Below, piece after piece: positions 51,078-59,194 of a DNA stretch of 64,000 bases; positions within the stretch are counted from its first letter, which is position 1; each line of letters begins with the position of its first letter. Source of the stretch: Mesorhizobium sp. (GTDB taxonomy: Bacteria; Pseudomonadota; Alphaproteobacteria; Rhizobiales; Rhizobiaceae); the NCBI GenBank assembly GCA_004963905.1, contig SUGL01000021.1:1-64000 (forward strand). The letters are read 5' to 3'. A model generated the notes under the pieces. The model was not told the DNA's origin. It saw only the letters and a program-made list of their open reading frames with translations, and ran no database searches. Both the position numbers and the translations under genes were made by a program.

Positions 51078-53189
51078 TCAGACCCTGCCTGTCACTTTCA
51101 AGGCATAGGCGTAGATATACGCGATCTCCTCCAGCCGCGAGAACCGGCCGGAGGCGCCGGCATGGCCGGACTCCATGTTGATCTTGAACAGCACGGGGTT
51201 GTCGCCCGCCTTGCGCTCACGCAGCCGCGCCACCCATTTGGCCGGCTCCCAATAGGTGACGCGCGGGTCGGTGAGCCCCGCCAGCGCCAGGATTGGCGGA
51301 TAGTCGAGCGCCGCGACATTGTCGTAGGGCGAATAGGCCGCGATCGTGCGGTAGTCGTCGGCCGACGCGATCGGGTTGCCCCATTCCGGCCATTCCGGCG
51401 GTGTCAGCGGCAGGCTGGCGTCGAGCATGGTGGTGAGCACGTCGACGAACGGCACCTCGGCGACGATGCCGCCAAAGCTTTCCGGCGCCATGTTGGCGAT
51501 CGCCCCCATCAGCATGCCGCCGGCCGAGCCGCCTTGGGCGACGATACGGTCGTGCCTTGTGTAGCGTTCGGCCACCAGATGGCGCGCGCAGGCGATGAAA
51601 TCGGTGAACGTGTTCATCTTGTGCCGACGCTTGCCGTCGTCGTACCAGCCATAGCCCTTGTCCTTGCCACCGCGCACATGCGCGATGGCGAAGACGAAGC
51701 CGCGATCGACGAGCGAGAACCAGTTGGTGTTGAACGCCGCCGGCACCGTGATGCCGTAGGAGCCGTAACCGTAAAGCAGGCAGGGCGCCGACCCGTCGAG
51801 CGGCGTGTCGCGGTGGTGCAGGAGCGAGATCGGCACCAATTCGCCGTCGGCGGCGGGGGCCATCAGCCGGCGCGTGACATAGCGCTCCGGATCATGGCCT
51901 GAAGGCACTTCCTGCGTCTTCAAGAGCACGCGCTCGCGGGTGCGCATGTTGTAGTCGAACACCTGTGCCGGCGTCGTCATCGACGAATAGGTGAAGCGCA
52001 TCACCTCGGTGTCGTATTCGTAGGAGCCGGAGAGGCCGAGCGAGAAGGCCTCCTCGTCGAAGGAAATGAAATGCTCCTCGCCGTTCGAGCGGTCGCGCAC
52101 GACGATGCGCGGCAGGCCGTCCTTGCGCTCCAGCCTGACCATGTGGCGCTTGAAGCCGAGCACCGACAGGATCAGCCGGCCCGGCTCGTGCGCCACCAGC
52201 TCCTGCCAGTTGGCACGCACCGGATTTTCCACCGGCGCGGTCATGATCTTGAAGTCCTTGGCGCCGTCCGCATTGGTGAGGATGAAGAAGACGTCGCCGC
52301 CTTCTTCCAGATCGTATTGCAGGCCGGTCTCGCGCGCCGCCACCAGCGTCGGCTTGGCGAACGGCTCGCTGGCGCTGAGCAGCCGGTATTCCGAAGTCTC
52401 ATGGTCGTTGATGCCGATCATGATCCATTCATTGGAGCGCGTGCCGCTGACATCCATGAAGAAGCCGGGATCGGTTTCCTCGTAGATCAGCCGATCGTTC
52501 TCCGGCTTGTCGCCAAGCGCATGGAAGAACACTTTTGACGGGCGGTGGTTGTCGTCGAGGCGCGTGTAGAAGAGGCCGTCGTCGCCGGCGCTCCACACGC
52601 CGCCGCCACCCGTATCGGGGATATGGTCGGCCAGCTCCTTGCCGCTGGTGATGTCGCGCACGCGCAGCGTGAAGAATTCCGAGCCCTTGTCGTCGAAGGC
52701 CCAGAGCAGCTTGCGATGGTCGGCCGAATGGTCGACGCCGCCGAGACGGAAATAGGGCTTGCCTTCGGCTTCCGCGTCGCCGTCGAGCAGGATCTCGTCG
52801 GCGCCGCCGTCGCGCGGCGTGCGGAAGTAGCGCGGCTGCTCGCCGCCCAGCCGGAAGGACGAGCCATAGGCATAGGGGCCGTCCTTCATCGGCACGGTGG
52901 AATCGTCTTCCTTGATGCGCCCCTTCATCTCGGCGAAGAGCTTGCTCCGCAGCTCGGCCGTGTCGGCCATCAGTGTCGCCTGGTAGGCGTTCTCGGCCTC
53001 GAGATGGGAGCGGATCGCGCCGTCGAGGAGCGACGGGTCCCTGAACATCGCCTGCCAGTTGTCGGCCCGCATCCAGGCATAGTCGTCGGTGCGGGTGATG
53101 CCGTGATGCACGTCGAAGACAGGGTGTTTCTCGGGCCGCGGCGGATTGGCGGTCGGGAAGGCGGCCAAGAAATGGGAGGATCTGGTCAT
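51078..53189 (-). CDS. ptrB: Oligopeptidase B (S9A prolyl oligopeptidase family)
   Basis: A 703-aa cytosolic serine peptidase cleaving short peptides after basic residues. The N-terminal propeller includes DDYAWMRADNWQAM and DHSADHRKLLWAFDDKGSEF. The catalytic domain has GYGSYGITVPAAFNTNWFSL, the nucleophile elbow RIVAQGGSAGGMLMGAIANM, the Asp in LALAGLTDPRVTYWEPAKW, and the His in NMESGHAGASGRFS. I begin at ATG 53189 (MTRSSHFLAAFPT); the upstream extension to 53225 is not needed. It is monocistronic. Confidence 0.93.
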   Translation of the reverse strand: MTRSSHFLAAFPTANPPRPEKHPVFDVHHGITRTDDYAWMRADNWQAMFRDPSLLDGAIRSHLEAENAYQATLMADTAELRSKLFAEMKGRIKEDDSTVPMKDGPYAYGSSFRLGGEQPRYFRTPRDGGADEILLDGDAEAEGKPYFRLGGVDHSADHRKLLWAFDDKGSEFFTLRVRDITSGKELADHIPDTGGGGVWSAGDDGLFYTRLDDNHRPSKVFFHALGDKPENDRLIYEETDPGFFMDVSGTRSNEWIMIGINDHETSEYRLLSASEPFAKPTLVAARETGLQYDLEEGGDVFFILTNADGAKDFKIMTAPVENPVRANWQELVAHEPGRLILSVLGFKRHMVRLERKDGLPRIVVRDRSNGEEHFISFDEEAFSLGLSGSYEYDTEVMRFTYSSMTTPAQVFDYNMRTRERVLLKTQEVPSGHDPERYVTRRLMAPAADGELVPISLLHHRDTPLDGSAPCLLYGYGSYGITVPAAFNTNWFSLVDRGFVFAIAHVRGGKDKGYGWYDDGKRRHKMNTFTDFIACARHLVAERYTRHDRIVAQGGSAGGMLMGAIANMAPESFGGIVAEVPFVDVLTTMLDASLPLTPPEWPEWGNPIASADDYRTIAAYSPYDNVAALDYPPILALAGLTDPRVTYWEPAKWVARLRERKAGDNPVLFKINMESGHAGASGRFSRLEEIAYIYAYALKVTGRV

Positions 53190-53294
53190 CACGTCTCGCA
53201 ATTTGCTTGAATGGCGAATGAACACGCCGCTCAGCAGTGGTTCAAGGGGCAGGGCTCAGGGTGGTCTGCACAAGATAAGTCGAAGGGGGAAAAG

Positions 53295-53663
53295 ATGAAA
53301 TCCTATGTTCGCGCCGCGGCGGCCCTTGCTGTCGCGTCGGCAGTCCTGGCCTTTTCCGGCCAGTCTCATGCAACCGCGTTCGCCGCCTGGCAAGTGGCGG
53401 GTGTGCCGTTCGGCGACACGCTCAACGCGCGCAAATATCCGTCAAACATGTCGCAAAAGCAGGCGGCCTATCCGAACGGCACCGTCTTGCAGATGACCGG
53501 CCGCTGCACGGGCGGGGTAGACTTGCTCGACATTGCCGGTCAGCCGCAATGGAAGCAGCGGCAGGCGATCCGCTATCGCTGGTGCGAGGTCTGGCACGAT
53601 CCGGCGCAGAACGGTCATTTCGTCACCGGCTGGGTCTACGGCAAGTACATCGCGCCCTATTGA
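53295..53663 (+). CDS. Secreted SH3-like domain protein
   Basis: A 122-aa exported protein: signal peptide AAALAVASAVLAFSGQSHA, then one compact domain (VPFGDTLNARKYPSNMSQKQ, AAYPNGTVLQMTGRCTGGVD, RWCEVWHDPAQNGHFVTGWV). The LNAR-Y, VL-MTG-C, WC-V and GWV pattern is that of bacterial SH3 (SH3_3-like) domains, which bind cell wall or act as adaptors. GGGGGAAAAG precedes ATG 53295. It stands alone between ptrB and mucR. Confidence 0.82.
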   Translation: MKSYVRAAAALAVASAVLAFSGQSHATAFAAWQVAGVPFGDTLNARKYPSNMSQKQAAYPNGTVLQMTGRCTGGVDLLDIAGQPQWKQRQAIRYRWCEVWHDPAQNGHFVTGWVYGKYIAPY

Positions 53664-54076
53664 AAGCTCGTCTCGGCCAGCTGGTTGTTTCACGGGCGAA
53701 GAATATCCGCGGCCTGCGATCCGCAGGATTCTTCGTGGCGGCGGTCATGAGCGGACAAGCATTAGTCAAGCATCAAGAACCATTTATAGGCTCGCCCGAG
53801 GTGTAAAAGCAGGCCTAACGCTACGTGAGGTCGCGCTGGTCCGGCCAGAAAAATCTCGCTAAGTTACACGGCGCACGAATTTTTGAAGCTGAATCGGCAA
53901 TATTTGATGAATATCGCTCAATATAATTCAATAGGCGAATTGACTTACTTGCAGCACAGCGCCATTAAGATGACGCGACGCGAATCGCAGGGGCTTGCCT
54001 GCATGAAATTCGCGCGATGCCCGATCTCAAAAAAGGGCACAGTCTAGAAACAAACTCTCGTTGGGGCCTGAGCACA
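53664..54076 (+). promoter_or_regulatory. Long AT-rich leader upstream of mucR
   Basis: A 413-base gap without a supported gene. The segment 53865-53960 is AT-rich with many TpA and AAT/ATT steps (GGCAATATTTGATGAATATC, AATATAATTCAATAGG). MucR/Ros proteins bind such AT-rich, T-A-step sites and repress their own genes, so this is probably the autoregulatory region. The exact site is not defined by eye. Confidence 0.5.
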
Positions 54077-54502
54077 ATGGATATCGTCGAAACACCTTCA
54101 AGCAATAGTGACGCGCTGATCGAGCTGACCGCCGATGTCGTCGCGGCCTATGTCAGCAACAACCCGGTGCCGGTCGGCGAGCTGCCGAACCTGATCGCCG
54201 ACGTCCATGCCGCGCTCGGCCGCGTCGGCGGCACGGCGGAGCAGCCGTCGGCCGAGAAGCAGAAGCCGGCCGTCAACCCGAAGCGCTCCGTGCATGACGA
54301 CTACATCGTCTGTCTCGAAGACGGCAAGAAGTTCAAGTCGCTGAAGCGCCACCTGATGACCCACTACAACCTTTCCCCGGAAGAATACCGCGAGAAGTGG
54401 GGCCTGGACGCCAACTATCCGATGGTCGCGCCCAACTACGCCGCTGCCCGTTCGCAGCTCGCCAAAAAGATGGGCCTTGGCCGCAAGCGCAAGGGCCGCT
54501 GA
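54077..54502 (+). CDS. mucR: MucR/Ros-family zinc-finger transcriptional regulator
   Basis: A 141-aa regulator. [20 protein letters not shown] is the N-terminal oligomerisation part. The prokaryotic zinc finger is [19 protein letters not shown] followed by [18 protein letters not shown]. It ends in the basic tail [13 protein letters not shown]. In rhizobia and Brucella MucR controls exopolysaccharide, motility and virulence or symbiosis genes and behaves like an H-NS-type silencer of AT-rich promoters. The AT-rich leaders at 24.4, 32.7 and 53.9 kb are plausible targets here. Confidence 0.94.
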   Translation: MDIVETPSSNSDALIELTADVVAAYVSNNPVPVGELPNLIADVHAALGRVGGTAEQPSAEKQKPAVNPKRSVHDDYIVCLEDGKKFKSLKRHLMTHYNLSPEEYREKWGLDANYPMVAPNYAAARSQLAKKMGLGRKRKGR

Positions 54503-54503
54503 C

Positions 54504-54610
54504 TAAAGCATGTCTCCCGACAGTGGGAACCGGTTTCGGGACAAAGACATGCGTAAAGATCAAAAACCCAAAGCGCACGAGCGAATCCGAAAGATCGCGA
54601 CGCGCTTTAG
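54504..54610. repeat. Palindromic intergenic repeat (family A)
   Basis: A single full copy: hairpin arms GCATGTCT and AGACATGC around CCCGACAGTGGGAACCGG, A-rich spacer, then AAAGCGC ... GCGCTTT ending at 54609. It has the same order as the element at 21549-21719. It starts two bases after the mucR stop and probably forms hairpins at its 3' end. Confidence 0.85.
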
Positions 54611-54674
54611 CGCAGCAGTTCGACGGCGTCCTTCGGGGCGCCGTTTTGTTTTCTGTGAACGGGCGGGAAGCCGC

Positions 54675-55103
54675 TCAGGCGGTCTGTTTCAAGGCGGCTT
54701 CGGCGTCGCGCTTGATACGCTTGACCATCGAGCGAAGGCCGTTGGCGCGCTGCGGCGACAGATGCTCGTCGAGGCCGAGCTCCTTCAGCGTCACTTCCGC
54801 GTCCGTGTTCTGGATTTCGCTGGCCGGCCGACCCGAAAACAGCGCCAGCATGATGGCGACGAGGCCGCGCACGATGTGGGCGTCCGAGTCCCCTTGGAAG
54901 CTGATTACCGGATCGATGCCCGGACCCTGCTCGGTCGTCAGCCAAACCTGGCTGACGCAGCCCGGCACCTTGTTGGCCGCGGTGCGTTCAGCCTCGGGAA
55001 ACGGCGGCAGCGCCTCGCCGAGCTCGATCACATAGCGGTAGCGGTCCTCCCACTCGTCGAGCAGGGAAAAGTCGTCGCGGATCGTTTCGATCGAGGTCGT
55101 CAT
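54675..55103 (-). CDS. sufE: SufE-like cysteine desulfurase activator
   Basis: A 142-aa protein that accepts sulfur from a cysteine desulfurase and passes it on for Fe-S cluster assembly. The active cysteine is in KVPGCVSQVWLTTEQG. IRDDFSLLDEWEDRYRYVIE is the family N-terminus, and IVRGLVAIMLALFSGRPASE and LSPQRANGLRSMVKRIK follow. The open frame continues upstream to 55241 through a terminator hairpin and a repeat, so ATG 55103 is chosen. No other suf gene is near, which is normal for alphaproteobacterial sufE. Confidence 0.93.
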   Translation of the reverse strand: MTTSIETIRDDFSLLDEWEDRYRYVIELGEALPPFPEAERTAANKVPGCVSQVWLTTEQGPGIDPVISFQGDSDAHIVRGLVAIMLALFSGRPASEIQNTDAEVTLKELGLDEHLSPQRANGLRSMVKRIKRDAEAALKQTA

Positions 55104-55138
55104 CGCCCGGATATAGTGACCCGGCGCCGCCACGTCAC

Positions 55139-55189
55139 GGAAAAAGAAAGACGCCGCGGGCGTCGAGAGGTCGGACGGGCCCGCGGCGT
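55139..55189 (-). terminator. Predicted terminator of the DUF5330 gene
   Basis: On the minus strand ACGCCGCGGGC (55189-55179) and GCCCGCGGCGT (55161-55151) form a perfect 11-base GC-rich stem, followed by CTTTCTTTTT. It sits downstream of the DUF5330 gene and its repeats, and about 48 bases before the sufE start, separating the two transcripts. Confidence 0.75.
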
Positions 55190-55190
55190 T

Positions 55191-55310
55191 AGAGCAATTC
55201 CAGGAAAAGTGTGAACGGTTTTCCGTTCGGAATTGCGCCAAAACTAAAGAAGAGCAATTCCAGGAAAAGTGTGAACGGTTTTCCGCCCGGAATTGCGCCG
55301 AAACTAAAGA
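55191..55310. repeat. Two tandem 60-base palindromic units (family C)
   Basis: Two head-to-tail 60-base units, 55191-55250 and 55251-55310, differ at only three positions. Each has arms GAGCAATTCC and GGAATTGCGC around AGGAAAAGTGTGAACGG, followed by an A-rich tail AAACTAAAGA. The inner GGAAAAGTGTGAACGG recalls families A and B. They lie between the DUF5330 gene and the terminator. Confidence 0.88.
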
Positions 55311-55336
55311 AGCCGAGCGAACGGCTGAAAGGAATC

Positions 55337-55720
55337 TCAGTTCTTCATCACCGGGATGTTGACCTTGGCGGGTAGCACGATGCCCTCGGCGACGCTGCCA
55401 GTGGTCTCGGAGGACGTTTGCGCCACCTTCGTCTCGGACGCGGCCGCCTTTTCCGACTGCTGGTCGTCAAGCATGGCCGCGGCGATCTTGGCGGTTTCCT
55501 GGGCGCGGACGGTAATGGTGTGCATGGCCGATTTGCCGGTCTCGCAGACGTCCGGCTTGCGCTCGCAGATGCCGGCAATGTCGCCGACCGCCTCGCGCGC
55601 CGCAAACAGCGCCTGGATCGGTCCGACCGCCTCGCGGCCATCCTCGTCGGGGCCGACGCTGAGCGGCAGCGCCAGAAGCACCAGCGAAAACCAGAAAGCC
55701 ATCCTGATCAGAAAGCCCAT
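55337..55720 (-). CDS. DUF5330-family small exported protein
   Basis: A 127-aa protein with an N-terminal signal/anchor (FLIRMAFWFSLVLLALPLSV). A short conserved domain follows: AVGPIQALFAAREAVGDIAG, then ICERKPDVCETGKSAMHTIT with two cysteines likely in a disulfide. The tail is low complexity. DUF5330 is a Hyphomicrobiales family of unknown role. GAGAGGATTGAG precedes ATG 55720, so the longer frame from 55753 is not used. Confidence 0.82.
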   Translation of the reverse strand: MGFLIRMAFWFSLVLLALPLSVGPDEDGREAVGPIQALFAAREAVGDIAGICERKPDVCETGKSAMHTITVRAQETAKIAAAMLDDQQSEKAAASETKVAQTSSETTGSVAEGIVLPAKVNIPVMKN

Positions 55721-56188
55721 CTCAATCCTCTCGTCCGTGACCGGATCATGCATCCGTCGGCATGACCTCTTTTATGGGCGGGATAGTGGCACAGCCGCGC
55801 AAAGGGCGGCTTGCGCCGAAGCCGCGAATTTTCCTCAAATTTTAGATAAATTCGAAAGGAATGGTTTTCGAGTTTGGTTTCACTCAAATCTCATCGATTG
55901 CGTTAACTTTACGATAACCATCTATATATCTGTTTTCAAAGAAAAATTTCTGATTAGACAGCCGCCGGGGCGAGCTTTTCGGCAATCGTGGCGCGCCTGC
56001 CGTGGCTAACGCTCCATTTACCATGGCGGCAGATCGACGGGCTTTGCGGTGCCGGCGTCCCAATATTTGCCGTGGGCGGGGCGCTCGCCTCGTCTGCCTT
56101 ATCCATTCCTTAAACGCTGGGTGCGAGTTTCAAGCCAATTAAGAGTCGCCTGCAAAGCAGGGCAGTTTCACGACCGGGTACGAGTGCG
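55721..56188. promoter_or_regulatory. Divergent intergenic region with CtrA-like site
   Basis: A 468-base gap between the DUF5330 and histidine-kinase genes without a supported gene. An AT-rich core (55845-55960) contains TTAA-CTTTACG-ATAACCAT (55903-55921), one mismatch from the CtrA pattern TTAA-N7-TTAA, with a TTAACCAT-like half site. It could drive the kinase gene. This is sequence resemblance only. Confidence 0.4.
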
Positions 56189-57994
56189 TTGAGTTCGATT
56201 ACGGCCAGATACGTTCATCTGCCGGGCGCGGTTGCCGCCGGCTGCGAACGCATGGTTCACCCGACAGTCACGGGCGAGGCCGAGCGCCTGCGCCAGCGCC
56301 GCTTCATCGGCGTCATGCTCGCCGCTCCCTTCCTCGCCGCAGGCGCTGCGGTGACGCTGGTCACCTCCAGTCTCGGCGCGGCCGTGACCGTGGCCGCGAT
56401 CTTCGCCGCCTTCGGCCTGTGCTGGTTCGCAGCACTTCTGGTTGCCGCCACCGGCCACATGGCGCTCGCCGGCCGCACGGCGATCGCGATGGGCGGCCTT
56501 GCCCTTGCGGGCGCAATAGCCGCGGCAGGCGGTCTGGCCTCGCCGGTTGCGCTGCTTGCCGTCGCTTTGCCGGTCGAGGCCTGGTGGATCACCGGATCGC
56601 GCCGCGCAGTACTCTCGGGCGCACTGGCGGCGCTCGCCGCCATTTTGCTCCAGCCTTCCGCGAGCCAGTTCCTGCCGCTTGGCGCGACCGGGGTCGCCTC
56701 CTGGCACTGGCTGCTGCCGCTCGCCTGGGCGCTGACGCTCTGGCCGCGCGCGGCGACCTTCGCCAATCCAGCCAGCGCGCGCCAGGCAGAGCCCGCGGCC
56801 GACCGTCTCGAGGACATCATCGACGCCGTCGTGCTGCGCGTCGGCCGCCAGGGCGAAGTGCTCGACGCCTCGGTCAAGGCGCGTTCCATTCTGAAGCTGG
56901 CGCCGGAGCTCCTGCTCGGCACGGGCCTGTTCGAGCGCGTCCATCTTTCCGACCGCGTCGCCTATCTTACCGCACTCGCGGACATGCGCGAGGGCGCGCC
57001 GAAGCGCCGGCTCGACCTGCGCATCCGATTGCCGCGCGACGGCGGCGGCTCGGCCGACAATTTCCGCCCGTTCCGCCTGGAATTGATGCGCGGCGAGCTC
57101 GAGCCGGACGTCTTCACCCTCGTGCTTCGTGACAACGACGACGTCGCGGCGCTGCGCGAAGAGCTTGCCTCGGCGAGGGATGCCACGGCCGCTGCCGAAG
57201 TGGCCAAGGGCCGTTTCCTGGCGGTGGTCAGCCATGAGTTGCGGACACCGCTCAACGCCATCATCGGCTTCTCCGACATGCTGCTCCACGAGATGTTCGG
57301 CGCCTTCCGCGATCCGCGCCAGAAGGAATATGTCGGGCTGGTCAGGGAGTCCGGCCAGCATCTTCTGTCCGTCGTCACCTCGATCCTCGATGTCTCGCGC
57401 ATCGAGGCCGGCGCCTATGCGACCGAGCTCGAGCCGTTCCGCTTCGTCGAGGCGGTCGACATGTGCCGCTCGATGATGCGGCCGCTGGCGGAAGCCAAGA
57501 GCATCGCGCTCGGCGCGCAGATCGCGCCGGACGCCGGCGAGATCAATGCCGACCGCCGCGCCGTGCAGCAGATCCTGATCAATCTCGTTTCGAACGCGGT
57601 GAAGTTCACGCCCGACGGCGGCAGGGTGACGATCGGCGCCAAGCGCGTCGGCTCGCGGCTGCATTTCTGGGTAAGCGACACCGGCATCGGCATTGCCGAG
57701 GAGGACATGGCCAATCTCGGCAAGCCGTTCATGCAGATCCAGAACGACTATACGCGCCGTTTCGAGGGAACCGGGCTCGGCCTGTCGCTGGTCAAGGGCC
57801 TTGTGGCGCTGCACGAAGGCACGATGTCGATCGAGAGCGCCCCGGGCGAGGGCACGACGGTGACGATCAGCCTGCCGGTGAACGGACCGAAGCGGCGCTC
57901 GGGCGCACCGGTCGGCGTGCTGCCGGTGCCGGTTGCAAAGCCGAAGGGGGATGCAAATGGGGACAGCAATGGCTCGCTCCGCAAGACGGCCTAA
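56189..57994 (+). CDS. Membrane sensor histidine kinase
   Basis: A 601-aa kinase. Five to six hydrophobic segments occupy residues about 38-190 (FIGVMLAAPFLAAGAAVTLV; GLALAGAIAAAGGLASPVAL). A PAS-like region follows (LEDIIDAVVLRVGRQGEVLD, KRRLDLRIRLPRDG), then HisKA with H349 in VVSHELRTPLNAIIGFSDML. The HATPase has QQILINLVSNAVKFTPDGG, VSDTGIGIAEEDM and GTGLGLSLVKGLVALHEG. It resembles the PdhS/DivJ-like cell-cycle group in domain style, but no such assignment is certain. The start seems to be TTG 56189; ATG 56252 is possible. The next gene overlaps its end. Confidence 0.88.
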   Translation: MSSITARYVHLPGAVAAGCERMVHPTVTGEAERLRQRRFIGVMLAAPFLAAGAAVTLVTSSLGAAVTVAAIFAAFGLCWFAALLVAATGHMALAGRTAIAMGGLALAGAIAAAGGLASPVALLAVALPVEAWWITGSRRAVLSGALAALAAILLQPSASQFLPLGATGVASWHWLLPLAWALTLWPRAATFANPASARQAEPAADRLEDIIDAVVLRVGRQGEVLDASVKARSILKLAPELLLGTGLFERVHLSDRVAYLTALADMREGAPKRRLDLRIRLPRDGGGSADNFRPFRLELMRGELEPDVFTLVLRDNDDVAALREELASARDATAAAEVAKGRFLAVVSHELRTPLNAIIGFSDMLLHEMFGAFRDPRQKEYVGLVRESGQHLLSVVTSILDVSRIEAGAYATELEPFRFVEAVDMCRSMMRPLAEAKSIALGAQIAPDAGEINADRRAVQQILINLVSNAVKFTPDGGRVTIGAKRVGSRLHFWVSDTGIGIAEEDMANLGKPFMQIQNDYTRRFEGTGLGLSLVKGLVALHEGTMSIESAPGEGTTVTISLPVNGPKRRSGAPVGVLPVPVAKPKGDANGDSNGSLRKTA

Positions 57995-58763
57995 GGTGGT
58001 CGAACCCGAGCGCGGCGTCCTTGCCGAGGGCGCTGTGGCAGTTGGCCAGATGATCTCGCGCAATCCTGTTCTGGTCGGCGGTTCGACCGCTTTCCTGGTG
58101 ACGCTCTTCTACGTTTCTGCCAACGCGCTCTGGTATCAGCCTTTTCCGCATACCGGCGCCTTCTTCGCCACCAGGAGCATCGAGAATTTCCCGCGCGCCG
58201 TCTCCGACGAGCCGGAGACCACCATCAACATCGTGAGGCAGGCGCCGGCGCAGCCGGCTCCCAAGCCCGACCCGGTCGTCCAGCAGGTGCAGGGCATATT
58301 GAAGGATCTCAATTTCTATGACGGCACGGTCGACGGCCTCACGGGCCCGGCGACGCGGAAAGCCATCCAGGCCTATCAGCAGAAGGTCGGCTTGCCGGCA
58401 TCCGGCGAGGTCGACGGCGCGCTGCTCGATCAGCTCGGCGCCAGGCAGACGACCGCGGCCATTCCGCACCCGGCGCCGCGGCCGGCAGACAGCGCAGCGG
58501 CGCAGGCCGCCAGACCGGCGGCGATGGCAATTCCAGTCTCCGCCCCGGCCAATGGTGCAACGCAGACGCCCGATGCCCGCATCGTCAAGATCCAGGCTGG
58601 CCTGAAGGCCTTCGGCAATGACGACATGCAGCTCGATGGCGTCGTCGGCGCCCGCACCAAGGCCGCGATAAAGGAGTTCCAGGCGCTGTTCGGCCTGCCG
58701 GAGACAGGCGAGCCGGACGAAGCGGTCTACGCCAAGATGCGCGAGATCGGCCTGACGAACTGA
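57957..58763 (+). CDS. Membrane-anchored peptidoglycan-binding protein
   Basis: A 268-aa protein with a cytoplasmic N-terminus, one membrane segment (NPVLVGGSTAFLVTLFYVSA) and two PG_binding_1 domains in the periplasm. The first is VQGILKDLNFYDGTVDGLTG with ATRKAIQAYQQKVGLP; the second is VKIQAGLKAFGNDDMQLDGV with TKAAIKEFQALFGLPETGE. An Ala/Pro linker joins them. AAGGGGG precedes ATG 57957, and the gene overlaps the kinase by 38 bases, suggesting coupled expression and a link between envelope and signalling. Confidence 0.85.
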   Translation: MGTAMARSARRPKVVEPERGVLAEGAVAVGQMISRNPVLVGGSTAFLVTLFYVSANALWYQPFPHTGAFFATRSIENFPRAVSDEPETTINIVRQAPAQPAPKPDPVVQQVQGILKDLNFYDGTVDGLTGPATRKAIQAYQQKVGLPASGEVDGALLDQLGARQTTAAIPHPAPRPADSAAAQAARPAAMAIPVSAPANGATQTPDARIVKIQAGLKAFGNDDMQLDGVVGARTKAAIKEFQALFGLPETGEPDEAVYAKMREIGLTN

Positions 58764-58833
58764 GCAGGAGCGGGCCGTTCCTGTCGCCTCCGCAATACTG
58801 TAAGGAACCGGGCATGCCATCCGGAACCTTCTC

Positions 58834-59181
58834 ATGCGCGTGACCACCGATCTTTGGGTTTCGGCCTTGCTGCGCCGTGTCTTCGCCGCCGGCGGCTTTG
58901 CCGCCGTGGTCAAGCGCGGCGCGACCGAGGCGGGCGCCGTCTTCGTGCTGTCGCGCGGCCGGATGGGAGAAGTCGCCCTCTACGGTCCGGCGCCGCAGAC
59001 GAGCTACGATTCGGCCAAGCCCGACGAGCGCTTCTTCACCTTGCTCGATTCCGGCGACGATGCTGCGGCATTCGATGCGCGGCTCGAGAAGGAAAAGCGA
59101 TTCGATCCGGATATCTGGGTGGTCGAGATCGAGGCCGGCTCCGTTCCGGTCGAGGAGCTTGTTTCCGTCAAGGCGGAATAG
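58834..59181 (+). CDS. DUF1491-family protein
   Basis: A 115-aa cytoplasmic protein of the DUF1491 family: MRVTTDLWVSALLRRVFAAG, GGFAAVVKRGATEAGAVFVL, and DIWVVEIEAG near the end. The family is widespread in alphaproteobacteria and uncharacterised. It lies 70 bases after the peptidoglycan-binding gene on the same strand and converges on a DUF2336 gene. Confidence 0.9.
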   Translation: MRVTTDLWVSALLRRVFAAGGFAAVVKRGATEAGAVFVLSRGRMGEVALYGPAPQTSYDSAKPDERFFTLLDSGDDAAAFDARLEKEKRFDPDIWVVEIEAGSVPVEELVSVKAE

Positions 59182-59194
59182 GCAGTTTCAAGGC

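Noticed and set aside
56168..58063. 631-codon minus-strand frame opposite the histidine kinase
   Set aside because: The plus strand has H, N and G boxes in order; the minus frame is a His/Arg/Gly-rich shadow.
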